From assembly GCA_946480915.1 (NCBI GenBank), contig CAMLLO010000004.1:62001-126000 (forward strand): DNA of 64,000 bases, written 5' to 3'. The notes below the pieces were generated by a model, which worked only from the letters and a program-made list of their open reading frames with translations, was not told the DNA's origin and searched no databases. Shown one piece after another: positions 17,792-25,268 of this stretch. A program made the translations under genes and the position numbers. Position 1 is the first letter of the stretch, and each line of letters begins with the position of its first letter. The DNA comes from an uncultured Sphingobacteriaceae bacterium (GTDB lineage: Bacteria; Bacteroidota; Bacteroidia; Sphingobacteriales; Sphingobacteriaceae).

Positions 17792-18484
17792 ATGGGTTTA
17801 ATTATTTTTATTGGGATTGCTATCGTTAGCTTTCTTGTGCAATCGAGGTTTAAATCTAAGTTTAAGGAATATTCGGAAACGCCTCTATCGTCGGGTCTGA
17901 CAGGAAGAGATATTGCTGAAAAAATGTTGAGTGATCACGGTATTCACGACGTGCAAATTTTATCTGCCGAAGGATCCCTTTCCGACCATTATAATCCCGC
18001 AAACCGCACAGTGAATCTAAGTCCTGAAGTTTTCGGAGGCAGGAGTATTGCAGCGGCTGCAGTGGCTGCACATGAATGCGGACACGCAGTTCAACACGCT
18101 AAGGCTTATGCATGGCTACAGTTTCGCTCGGCTATGGTTCCGGTAGTTAGTATTGCTTCAAACTTATTGCAATATGTATTTATGCTGGGCATTATAATGT
18201 TTGCATCCGGTATCGGTCAAACCATGCTATTAATAGCTTTTGGAGCTATGCTGGTGGTTACCTTATTTAGCGTTGTTACATTACCGGTTGAGTTTGATGC
18301 CAGTAACAGAGCCTTGGCCTGGTTGCAAACCAACAGAGGAATTATGCAAACCAGTATTGAGCATAATAAATCTAAAGATGCTTTATGGTGGGCTGCTATG
18401 ACTTATGTGGTTGCTGCTTTAGGTTCGGTAGTTCAGTTACTATACCTGGCTATGATGTTGTTTGGTGGAAGAAGCGACGATTGA
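17792..18484 (+). CDS. Neutral zinc metallopeptidase (YugP family)
   Basis: A 230-residue membrane protease. It has an N-terminal hydrophobic helix (2-16) and the zinc motif HECGH near residue 92 (AAHECGHAVQHAKAY). Two hydrophobic spans follow at about 110-170, and one near the C-terminus. The block LSDHYNPANRTVNLSPEV precedes the active site as in other YugP proteins. The substrate is unknown. A strong terminator follows directly. Confidence 0.93.
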   Translation: MGLIIFIGIAIVSFLVQSRFKSKFKEYSETPLSSGLTGRDIAEKMLSDHGIHDVQILSAEGSLSDHYNPANRTVNLSPEVFGGRSIAAAAVAAHECGHAVQHAKAYAWLQFRSAMVPVVSIASNLLQYVFMLGIIMFASGIGQTMLLIAFGAMLVVTLFSVVTLPVEFDASNRALAWLQTNRGIMQTSIEHNKSKDALWWAAMTYVVAALGSVVQLLYLAMMLFGGRSDD

Positions 18485-18505
18485 TTTTCTTTGCTGTCCT
18501 TCAAT

Positions 18506-18538
18506 AAAAAAAGCTTCCGGATTCCGGAAGCTTTTTTT
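18506..18538. terminator. Intrinsic terminator between YugP gene and apaG
   Basis: A 15-bp perfect stem with 3-nt loop (AAAAAAAGCTTCCGG then its complement). The A-run on one side and T-run on the other let it act in both directions for these convergent genes. Confidence 0.9.
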
Positions 18539-18556
18539 ATTGAAACTGTAGTTTAT

Positions 18557-18943
18557 TTAGTTCAATTTATATGGAGCTATCATATTAAATTCGGGTATTT
18601 TTACCTCGAACTCTTCGTTATCAACCAATCGCCTCATTTCATAGCTTCCCTTCATACTACCAATATCAGTTTTAAGGTTACAACCTGAAACATATTCGTG
18701 GAAACTTCCCGGATCGATAACGGGCTGTAGTCCAACCACGCCTTCACCTTCCACTTCACGATGTGAACCGTTGGAATCAAATATAAACCAATGACGGCGC
18801 ATTAACTGCACACTGTAATCGGTTAAATTTTCAATACTTATTTTGTAAGCAAACATATAGTGATCGTTTGCCGGATTTGAATATTCTGGCTGATAGAGTG
18901 TCTCTACAGATATTTTAACTCCTTCGGTAATATGTGTTATCAT
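18557..18943 (-). CDS. apaG: ApaG family protein
   Basis: A 128-residue protein of ApaG type, an immunoglobulin-like fold. The diagnostic segments are AYKISIENLTDYSVQLMRRHWFIFDSNG, VEGEGVVGLQPVIDPGSFHEYVSGC and GSMKGSYEM. ApaG is linked genetically to Co2+/Mg2+ resistance and Ap4A levels, but its biochemical activity is not settled. It is read leftward, 45 nt downstream of dusB on the same strand, so the two may be co-transcribed. Confidence 0.94.
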   Translation of the reverse strand: MITHITEGVKISVETLYQPEYSNPANDHYMFAYKISIENLTDYSVQLMRRHWFIFDSNGSHREVEGEGVVGLQPVIDPGSFHEYVSGCNLKTDIGSMKGSYEMRRLVDNEEFEVKIPEFNMIAPYKLN

Positions 18944-18988
18944 AACAAATTCGGTTTAAGTTAATGATATAATTATTAAATCCAAAAA

Positions 18989-19981
18989 TCAGGCCAATAC
19001 CTCGTCGAATTTATTTCCTATATCTGCAAGCACTTCATTTATAGCACTAAAGCTTTCTAATTGCACGAGTAGCATCCGGTATTCTTTAAAGTTGGGAATC
19101 CCTTTGAAATAATTAGAATAATGCCGGCGCATTTCAAAAATTCCTGTTTTTTCCCCTTTCCATTCGATGGATTTTTGGAGATGGGTGCGGCAAACTTCTA
19201 TTCTTTCTGATATGGTAGGCCCCGATAAATACTCACCTGTTTTAAAAAAATGTTTTATTTCTCTGAATATCCAGGGGTAACCGATAGCGGCCCGGCCGAT
19301 CATAATTCCATCAACTTCGTATTCTAAACGCCAATTAGCGGCCTTCTCAATAGAGTCCACATCTCCATTTCCAAAAATTGGAATTTCTATTCTGGGATTT
19401 CGTTTAATATCGCGTATCATTCTCCAATCAGCCTCACCTTTATACATTTGAGCACGTGTGCGGCCGTGAATAGTTAATGCTTTAATGCCCACATCCTGAA
19501 GTCGTTCGGCAACTTCATCCACATTTTTGGTATTATCATCCCACCCCAGTCTGGTTTTCACAGTAACAGGCAAATGGGTTGATTCAACAACAGCCTTTGT
19601 CATTTTCACCATTTTATCAATATCCTGTAACAAACTGGCTCCGGCTCCGCGACAGGCGACGTTTTTAACAGGGCAGCCGTAGTTTATATCAATTAAATCG
19701 GGAGAAGCTTTAGTGGCTATTTCAGTGGCTTCGCGCATACTTTCAATATTACTTCCAAAAATCTGGATGCCGATAGGCCTTTCATATTCAAAAATATCGA
19801 GCTTTTGTAGACTTTTGGCCGCATCGCGAATTAGTCCTTCGGAGGAAATAAATTCCGTATACATCATATCCACCCCGTTCTGCTTGCACACAAAACGGAA
19901 AGGCGGATCGCTTACATCTTCCATCGGTGCCAATAACAGCGGGAATTCTCCTAAATCAATATTTCCAATTTTTACAGACAT
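18989..19981 (-). CDS. dusB: tRNA-dihydrouridine synthase DusB
   Basis: A 330-residue FMN-dependent TIM-barrel enzyme that reduces uridine in the tRNA D-loop. The opening PLLLAPMEDVSDPPFR and the catalytic-Cys block DINYGCPVKNVACRGAGASLL (C103) are present. So are VKTRLGWDD, LTIHGRTRAQMYKGEADW and IFGNGDVDSIE with GIMIGRAAIGYPWIF, all in Dus family order. It diverges from the CPBP operon across 70 bp. Confidence 0.95.
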   Translation of the reverse strand: MSVKIGNIDLGEFPLLLAPMEDVSDPPFRFVCKQNGVDMMYTEFISSEGLIRDAAKSLQKLDIFEYERPIGIQIFGSNIESMREATEIATKASPDLIDINYGCPVKNVACRGAGASLLQDIDKMVKMTKAVVESTHLPVTVKTRLGWDDNTKNVDEVAERLQDVGIKALTIHGRTRAQMYKGEADWRMIRDIKRNPRIEIPIFGNGDVDSIEKAANWRLEYEVDGIMIGRAAIGYPWIFREIKHFFKTGEYLSGPTISERIEVCRTHLQKSIEWKGEKTGIFEMRRHYSNYFKGIPNFKEYRMLLVQLESFSAINEVLADIGNKFDEVLA

Positions 19982-19999
19982 CGGCTATAGCTAATACTT

Positions 20000-20007
20000 T
20001 ATCTTTG
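20000..20007 (+). promoter_or_regulatory. Bacteroidota -7 box (TATCTTTG) for the CPBP-cdsA operon
   Basis: An exact TAnnTTTG match 44 nt before the CPBP ATG at 20052. The -33 element is not obvious. It likely drives the four-gene run to 22986. Confidence 0.6.
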
Positions 20008-20051
20008 TGCGCTTGTAACGAATTTACAAAAATAGTATTATAAGATTTAAC

Positions 20052-20981
20052 ATGTTTTCTCAGCAGTCAGAACAACGTCATCCTTTTACCTCTTTGGTTT
20101 TGCTATTAGTAATTGCGCTTGCAAGTTTTGTTCTATTGGCTTTCATGGCCTATTTTCTCGGATATTTGATTTTTGGCCAGGACGAGTTGTTGGGTCTGCG
20201 AGATGGAACAGCAGGAATTGGTATTCAAAAGTTATTTTTAACATTCTCTTCTATCGGAATGTTTGTTCTTCCTCCATTCATCTTTGCCCGCCTAGAACGC
20301 AGAGCCCCGTTTGCTTATCTCCGCATGAATATGCCTTCGCCACGGATTTTATTAGTGCTTGGACTTGTTATAATGATTTTTGTAACTCCGTTTATTGAGT
20401 GGACGGTACTGTTGAATCAGCAAATGAAACTGCCGGAATTCCTTGAACCGATAGAACGCTGGATGCAATACAAGGAAATTAGTGCAGAAATTTTAACGAA
20501 AAAGTTGCTGGTGATGAATTCTGTTGGTGGTTTGTTATTAAATCTCATCATAATAGCAGTTATACCGGCCATCGGTGAAGAGTTTTTTTTTCGAGGCTGC
20601 ATTCAAAAGATATTTTCCAGGTGGACCAATGATCCACATGTGGGTATATGGATCGCTGCAATAATTTTCAGTACCATACATGTTCAGTTTTTTGGTTTTA
20701 TCCCCAGAATGTTATTAGGAGCCCTATTTGGTTATATGCTGATGCTCAGTAAGAGCATTTGGGTACCTGTTCTGGCTCATTTCTACAATAACGCTTCAGC
20801 AGTTATAGCTGCCTATGTGTTACAACATCAGGGAAAATCTTTAGACAATTTAACTAAACCCGCTATGCAGAACTGGTATTTAGTTATTCTAAGTGTTATT
20901 TTTACGGTTTTACTTTTCACGATATTTAAAAGAATATCGATGAATACCAACGAGAAAGTGAATGAACGAGGATTGGAATAA
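20052..20981 (+). CDS. CPBP family intramembrane glutamic endopeptidase
   Basis: A 309-residue multi-pass membrane protein with about eight hydrophobic segments. The abortive-infection/CPBP motifs are in order: IGEEFFFRG (Glu pair near 176-177), then FSTIHVQFFG with its His, then VLAHFYNNAS. This is the Rce1-like intramembrane protease fold; the substrate is unknown. It begins a compact operon whose next gene overlaps its end by 20 bp. Confidence 0.93.
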   Translation: MFSQQSEQRHPFTSLVLLLVIALASFVLLAFMAYFLGYLIFGQDELLGLRDGTAGIGIQKLFLTFSSIGMFVLPPFIFARLERRAPFAYLRMNMPSPRILLVLGLVIMIFVTPFIEWTVLLNQQMKLPEFLEPIERWMQYKEISAEILTKKLLVMNSVGGLLLNLIIIAVIPAIGEEFFFRGCIQKIFSRWTNDPHVGIWIAAIIFSTIHVQFFGFIPRMLLGALFGYMLMLSKSIWVPVLAHFYNNASAVIAAYVLQHQGKSLDNLTKPAMQNWYLVILSVIFTVLLFTIFKRISMNTNEKVNERGLE

Positions 20982-21165
20982 GGTTTATACATCAGCAGAT
21001 TTTTTTAAGTCTGAATTGGTTCGGCAACATTTGATAGAAAATGGAATTGACGCCGTAATTTTAAACAAACAGGGCTATCCCTATCAAATAGGAGAAATTG
21101 AAGTATACGTGATGCCAGACCATTTTAAGCGGGCAACAGAATTAATAATTGAAAGCGATTTATGA
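20962..21165 (+). CDS. DUF2007 domain protein (putative signal-transducing protein)
   Basis: A 67-residue protein. The pattern KVYTSADFFKSELVRQHLIENGIDAVILN followed by EIEVYVMPDHFKRATELI is the compact alpha/beta DUF2007 domain. These are named as signal-transducing by analogy to P-II; function is unproven. The reading frame overlaps the CPBP gene by 20 bp at its start and cdsA by 4 bp at its end, so it is translationally coupled to both. Confidence 0.88.
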   Translation: MNEDWNKVYTSADFFKSELVRQHLIENGIDAVILNKQGYPYQIGEIEVYVMPDHFKRATELIIESDL

Positions 21166-21965
21166 AAGTCAGAGCAATAACAGGCTTTTTTTTTGTGATC
21201 GTAATGCTTGCCTCGTTGCTATTTGGGGAATACGCTTTCGCTATCTTTTTCATTGTGTTGAGTTTATTGTGCCTGGCAGAATTTTATAAGCTGGTTAGGT
21301 CTGAAACTATAAAGCCGCACCGCTCCCTGGGAGTATTTTTAGCAGGAACATTGATAACCCCATTCGTGTTAAATTTCCTTTTTGGTGATTATTTAAACTT
21401 GCTATTTTTAAGTGTGCCTGCAGCAATTTCTATATGCGTGGTCGAATTATTCCGTAAAAAAGAACATCCATTTACTAACCTGGCTTTCACTTACTTCGGG
21501 ATTTTATTTGTTATTATTCCCTTCTGCTTTTTTACTGCAATGGCATTTATGGGTACTGGCTTTAATTTCCATTTCCCTTTAGCCTTCATGTTAATGCTTT
21601 GGGCGAACGATACAGGTGCATACATATTCGGAGTTCGCTTCGGGAAGCATAAGCTATTCGAAAGGCATTCTCCAAAAAAAACCTGGGAAGGGTTTTTCGG
21701 AGGATTGGCTACCGGTCTTATTGCAGCGTATCTCATAAGCACTCAGTTTGGTGATTTAACAATCATGCAGTGGTTAAGTGTATCTCTTATAATTGGTACA
21801 GCTGGTACGTTTGGTGATTTATTTGAATCGATGCTGAAGCGCAGTATGTCGATCAAAGATTCCGGTTCATTATTACCGGGACATGGAGGTTTATTGGACA
21901 GGTTTGACGGTTTGCTTTTTGCAGCGCCCCTGGTTTTTATTTATTTATACTGGATAACATTGTAG
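21162..21965 (+). CDS. cdsA: Phosphatidate cytidylyltransferase CdsA
   Basis: A 267-residue integral membrane enzyme that makes CDP-diacylglycerol from phosphatidate and CTP, the branch point for phospholipid synthesis. It has about seven or eight hydrophobic segments. The C-terminal family signature is complete at about 220-250 (SMLKRSMSIKDSGSLLPGHG, then GLLDRFDGLLF). It overlaps the DUF2007 gene by ATGA and is followed after 4 nt by the TonB-like gene. Confidence 0.96.
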   Translation: MKVRAITGFFFVIVMLASLLFGEYAFAIFFIVLSLLCLAEFYKLVRSETIKPHRSLGVFLAGTLITPFVLNFLFGDYLNLLFLSVPAAISICVVELFRKKEHPFTNLAFTYFGILFVIIPFCFFTAMAFMGTGFNFHFPLAFMLMLWANDTGAYIFGVRFGKHKLFERHSPKKTWEGFFGGLATGLIAAYLISTQFGDLTIMQWLSVSLIIGTAGTFGDLFESMLKRSMSIKDSGSLLPGHGGLLDRFDGLLFAAPLVFIYLYWITL

Positions 21966-21969
21966 GATA

Positions 21970-22986
21970 ATGAATGAAGAGAACGAACCCTTGAACTCTG
22001 AAAAGGAGGAAACAGAAAATATTCAGCCGGTATATAAGGACAGATCTTTATTATATATGGGTGTGGTACTTGCGATAATTATTGCAGTAATGGGATATTT
22101 AACACTTTTTGTAGATGATCCTTCTGAAATATTTGGAAAAAAAGATAAAGTTCAGCTTTCTAGTAAGACCACAACTTCAATTTTAAATGAAAGCGAGTCG
22201 ATGACCGAGGGGGAGCTCCGGCAATCCCTGGTCAAATTTATTGAAGCATTTTACAATGATCAGCGCCGAGGATATTTTGATCCGCCAAGCTATTTTGCTA
22301 AAATAACGGAGACATTCTATAATTATCATAACCTTACTCATAAACGTATCCGAGAAATTTATTGGCGACGCTTGATGGATATGGAGAATTTAAAGCGAAA
22401 CTGGATTGTATCGTCTCTGGAATTTGAGCGGAAGGATTCAAGAATCATTGCAAGTTATTGGGCAAACGAGAGTTATATACGACGGTCAAAAAATGAGAGT
22501 TACTCGGCATTGATTAAATACGAGTTGATAATTGATGAAACAGGAAAAATTGTCTCATTGAGGGAAGCCGAAATAAAAAATGTGGAGATTCAAAAACTTT
22601 TGCCGGACACTGCAGGGATAAATCTTAACCCTGAACTCCCGACGGATCCATCGTTATCAACAAATGATAAAGTATATGATTTCAGTTTAGTGGACGTAAC
22701 GCCAGAATTTGCGGGTGGACCAAGGGAGTTTTCTAAATATCTTACAACGAATTTGAAATATCCTGCAGCAGCTCGGCAGAGTAATATTCAGGGTAAGGTG
22801 TATCTTTCGTTTGTAGTTGAAAAAGATGGGCGCTTAACAGATATAAAGGTAAAACAAGGTCTCGGAAGTGGTTGTGACGAGGAAGCCTTAAGGTTGTTGC
22901 GAAACTCTCCCAAATGGAAACCCGGCTTAATTAAGGAGGAACCGGTTCGCACCTTTTATGTTACTTCCGTCAATTTTCAGTTGTAA
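21970..22986 (+). CDS. TonB-like protein with a folded linker region
   Basis: A 338-residue protein. It has one membrane span at about residues 27-47 after an acidic cytoplasmic tail. A long alpha/beta middle region follows (about 75-200). A TonB C-terminal domain ends the protein at about 240-338 (AARQSNIQGKVYLSFVVEKD, then LGSGCDEEALRLL). TonB transmits proton-motive energy to outer-membrane receptors such as the SusC and iron receptors in this window. The usual proline-rich periplasmic spacer is absent. It is last in the CPBP/DUF2007/cdsA run and is closed by a terminator. Confidence 0.85.
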   Translation: MNEENEPLNSEKEETENIQPVYKDRSLLYMGVVLAIIIAVMGYLTLFVDDPSEIFGKKDKVQLSSKTTTSILNESESMTEGELRQSLVKFIEAFYNDQRRGYFDPPSYFAKITETFYNYHNLTHKRIREIYWRRLMDMENLKRNWIVSSLEFERKDSRIIASYWANESYIRRSKNESYSALIKYELIIDETGKIVSLREAEIKNVEIQKLLPDTAGINLNPELPTDPSLSTNDKVYDFSLVDVTPEFAGGPREFSKYLTTNLKYPAAARQSNIQGKVYLSFVVEKDGRLTDIKVKQGLGSGCDEEALRLLRNSPKWKPGLIKEEPVRTFYVTSVNFQL

Positions 22987-22989
22987 AAA

Positions 22990-23022
22990 AACGAAAGCCT
23001 TTGATCAACAAAGGCTTTCGTT
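22990..23022. terminator. Bidirectional terminator after the TonB-like gene
   Basis: A 14-bp perfect stem (AACGAAAGCCTTTG and its complement) with a 5-nt loop, between the convergent TonB-like and PspC genes. Confidence 0.85.
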
Positions 23023-23026
23023 CTTA

Positions 23027-24601
23027 TTAGTCGTTCCTGTTTTTTTCATATAAGGCTTCATCAACGCATTTAAGCCCATTTTCCGTCATAATCCATTCAG
23101 ATGTATAGTCTGACCCTGCATTTTCAGGCTTGCAGTGCCATAAATTGTATTGCCGAACGTGTGGGTTTAACCTGCCATCAATTACTAGTCGTGTGTTGAC
23201 CGGAACTTTTAAGTGTACATCCAGTTCCTGGGCCCTGAACAATCCGTTTCCGTTAAGGGTCAAATAATTATCAAACTGAATTATAGAGTCTTTTTGAGCA
23301 ACCTGATAAGAGATACGTTGAGCAGCTTCCAGGGCATTTTCAAAATTTCTTCCTCTGCCGCTAAGTTCTTTAACAAGTGAAAGAGTGCTATCGTCGCTTT
23401 TTTCGATAAACAGATCAAAGTTGTGTAAGTCTCTTTCCATGTCATTCTCGCCGTGTATAATTCGACCTTTTATTTTCCCCTGCTCTACATTGTATTTAAG
23501 GCTGTCTTCCTGAGTGAAAAATAACTTGGGATTTAGTTTTAGATTCAAGACAGGGTGGGCATCTAATTGTGTAGTTTGTTCAAATTTTGCTTCTTCGCGG
23601 AATTCGGCCGCAATCTTTGACCCATAAAATACACCCATTCCTAATCCGGTGAGCCATAGAATTAACATAGCGAAAGAACCATATCTGGATAATACTTTTT
23701 GGTTTAATATAACACGTATCGCAAAAAGGATCAATGCGAATAATGGAATGATAAGTATTAAAAATGCACTGAAAAATACCGAAGAACGGTATTCGTCATT
23801 AATCGCATTAAAAGGAAATTGTTGAAACTCTGTATTGTTAATAAAGCCAAGGCCGAAAAGCAAGGCAGTAATAAGCGCGAATAAAGCAATTGCCCCTACT
23901 GTTATAATGAGTACTCCAATTGCTTTAAGCACAATTTTCAGCACTCTGCCAAAAAAATTGATGATTTCGAGAACGGGATCGCTTTTTGCCGAACGAAATT
24001 CATCATACGGTTTTCCTTCGCCTGATTTTATAGCGTCGGCTTCTTCATCAAAGGTCTTTTTGAAAGATTGGAGATTGATCGGTTCACCCCGCATCGCCAT
24101 TTTTTCCTGGCGGCTTTTTGCAGTTGGAAGTATGATCCACAGTACAATGTAGGGGATTAAGCCTACCCCAGAAAATAATGTTAGTAACAGCGCAATAAGT
24201 CTGACCCATTTAACTTCTATATCAAAATAATGCCCCAAGCCAGCACATACGCCCCCTATAATCCGATCATCGCTGTCTTTATATAAAGTTTTGGATGCTT
24301 TTAAATTTTCCGCGCCAAACATTTCATTATCATTTTCAAGTTCAAAATCACTTGCTTTTCCCATTTTTGCTGTGATTTCTTCAACGTCGGCAATTACAAT
24401 AACCTGTTTATTATGTTCGGTTAAACGTTCATTAAACATTTCGGCCAGTCTGTTTTCGATGTCGGTTACAATCTCAACACTATCAGAACTGTAAGCAAAA
24501 TGGCGCTTCACTTCCGTCATGTAGCTTTTAAGAATTTCATAGGCATCTTCTTCAATATGAAAAACAATGCCGTTTATATTTATAATAATGGTTTTGTTCA
24601 T
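23027..24601 (-). CDS. PspC domain membrane protein
   Basis: A 524-residue protein. The N-terminal 95 residues are a soluble alpha/beta region (EEDAYEILKSYMTEVKRHF). The PspC domain follows at about 104-170 (LYKDSDDRIIGGVCAGLGHYFDIEVKWVR, then a membrane helix ending in WIILPTA). Three more hydrophobic spans lie at about 215-335, and a beta-rich C-terminal part presumably faces the periplasm. PspC domains belong to phage-shock envelope-stress responses. It lies 11 nt downstream of padR, so the PadR protein probably controls it. Confidence 0.9.
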   Translation of the reverse strand: MNKTIIININGIVFHIEEDAYEILKSYMTEVKRHFAYSSDSVEIVTDIENRLAEMFNERLTEHNKQVIVIADVEEITAKMGKASDFELENDNEMFGAENLKASKTLYKDSDDRIIGGVCAGLGHYFDIEVKWVRLIALLLTLFSGVGLIPYIVLWIILPTAKSRQEKMAMRGEPINLQSFKKTFDEEADAIKSGEGKPYDEFRSAKSDPVLEIINFFGRVLKIVLKAIGVLIITVGAIALFALITALLFGLGFINNTEFQQFPFNAINDEYRSSVFFSAFLILIIPLFALILFAIRVILNQKVLSRYGSFAMLILWLTGLGMGVFYGSKIAAEFREEAKFEQTTQLDAHPVLNLKLNPKLFFTQEDSLKYNVEQGKIKGRIIHGENDMERDLHNFDLFIEKSDDSTLSLVKELSGRGRNFENALEAAQRISYQVAQKDSIIQFDNYLTLNGNGLFRAQELDVHLKVPVNTRLVIDGRLNPHVRQYNLWHCKPENAGSDYTSEWIMTENGLKCVDEALYEKNRND

Positions 24602-24612
24602 GGCTTTTTATG

Positions 24613-24954
24613 TTAAGGGTTTATGTCTCGTCCTTTGATGGAGGTGTTTACAGCGAATACAAGTTCAGACCAGGTTTGATCTAAATGCTCAAGAACTTTT
24701 TTTCCCGCTTCTGTTAATACATAATATTTTCTAGGAGGTCCGGATGTAGATTCAACCCAATTATAGCTTAACAAGCCGTTGTTTTTCAATCGGGTAAGCA
24801 ATGGGTACAAAGTTCCTTCTACCACAAGCAATTGCGCTTTTTTCAATTCATTTATAATATCCGAGGCGTAGATCTCCCTTTGGGAAATAATCGACAGAAT
24901 ACAATATTCAAGTATTCCTTTCCTCATTTGGGTTTGAGTGTTTTCTACAATCAT
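24613..24954 (-). CDS. PadR family transcriptional regulator
   Basis: A 113-residue winged-helix repressor: KGILEYCILSIISQREIYASDIINELKK, then VEGTLYPLLTRLKNNGLLSYNWVESTSGPPRKYYVLTEAGKKVL. The 'TLYPLLTRLKNNGLL' recognition helix and the 'GPPRKYYxLTxxG' wing are hallmarks of PadR. It is first in a two-gene operon with the PspC gene. A long inverted repeat sits immediately upstream, so autoregulation is likely. The start codon lies only 4 nt from a -7 box, so the message is nearly leaderless. Confidence 0.94.
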   Translation of the reverse strand: MIVENTQTQMRKGILEYCILSIISQREIYASDIINELKKAQLLVVEGTLYPLLTRLKNNGLLSYNWVESTSGPPRKYYVLTEAGKKVLEHLDQTWSELVFAVNTSIKGRDINP

Positions 24955-24958
24955 AGAA

Positions 24959-24966
24959 CAAAGGTA
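24959..24966 (-). promoter_or_regulatory. -7 box (TACCTTTG) of the padR-PspC operon
   Basis: An exact TAnnTTTG match on the minus strand, 4 nt before the padR ATG. Transcription would start about at the start codon. Confidence 0.6.
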
Positions 24967-24970
24967 TGTA

Positions 24971-25009
24971 AAAAATATAGTACTATGTATAACATAGTAC
25001 TATATTTTT
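24971..25009. promoter_or_regulatory. PadR operator: 17-bp perfect inverted repeat
   Basis: AAAAATATAGTACTATG (24971-24987) and its exact complement (24993-25009) are separated by 5 bp. Each arm contains TAGTACTA, itself a palindrome. The repeat covers the region just upstream of the padR -7 box, so a bound repressor would block the -33 region. Confidence 0.8.
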
Positions 25010-25268
25010 TTCGTTGACTAAATGTGAATGGTATTTTATTAATACTAAATTTTAATAAGCTATCTTAACCTTTTAAGAAACCAGGATAAATATTTTCACA
25101 TCGGGATCATATTGCGAGGCTTCACAAAAATTATAAAATTTTTTAAAACAATTTTGAATTTTATATGTATGTAGGCGTTTTTTTTAAAATTTCATAAAAA
25201 AACTTTGTATAATTTGTATTTTTTAAAATAAGCTTTTATATTTAGGTAATCATTAATTTAAAAAGAGT
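25010..25268. other. AT-rich upstream region of susC
   Basis: The remaining 260 bp of the padR-susC gap is extremely A/T-rich with several T- and A-runs. No exact TAnnTTTG box was found; the closest is TATAATTTG near 25206-25216. It presumably holds the susC promoter. No coding sequence was seen. Confidence 0.4.

Noticed and set aside
18491..18688. 65-codon + strand frame over a terminator and the apaG 3' end
   Set aside because: It runs through a strong terminator hairpin and is antisense to a conserved gene.
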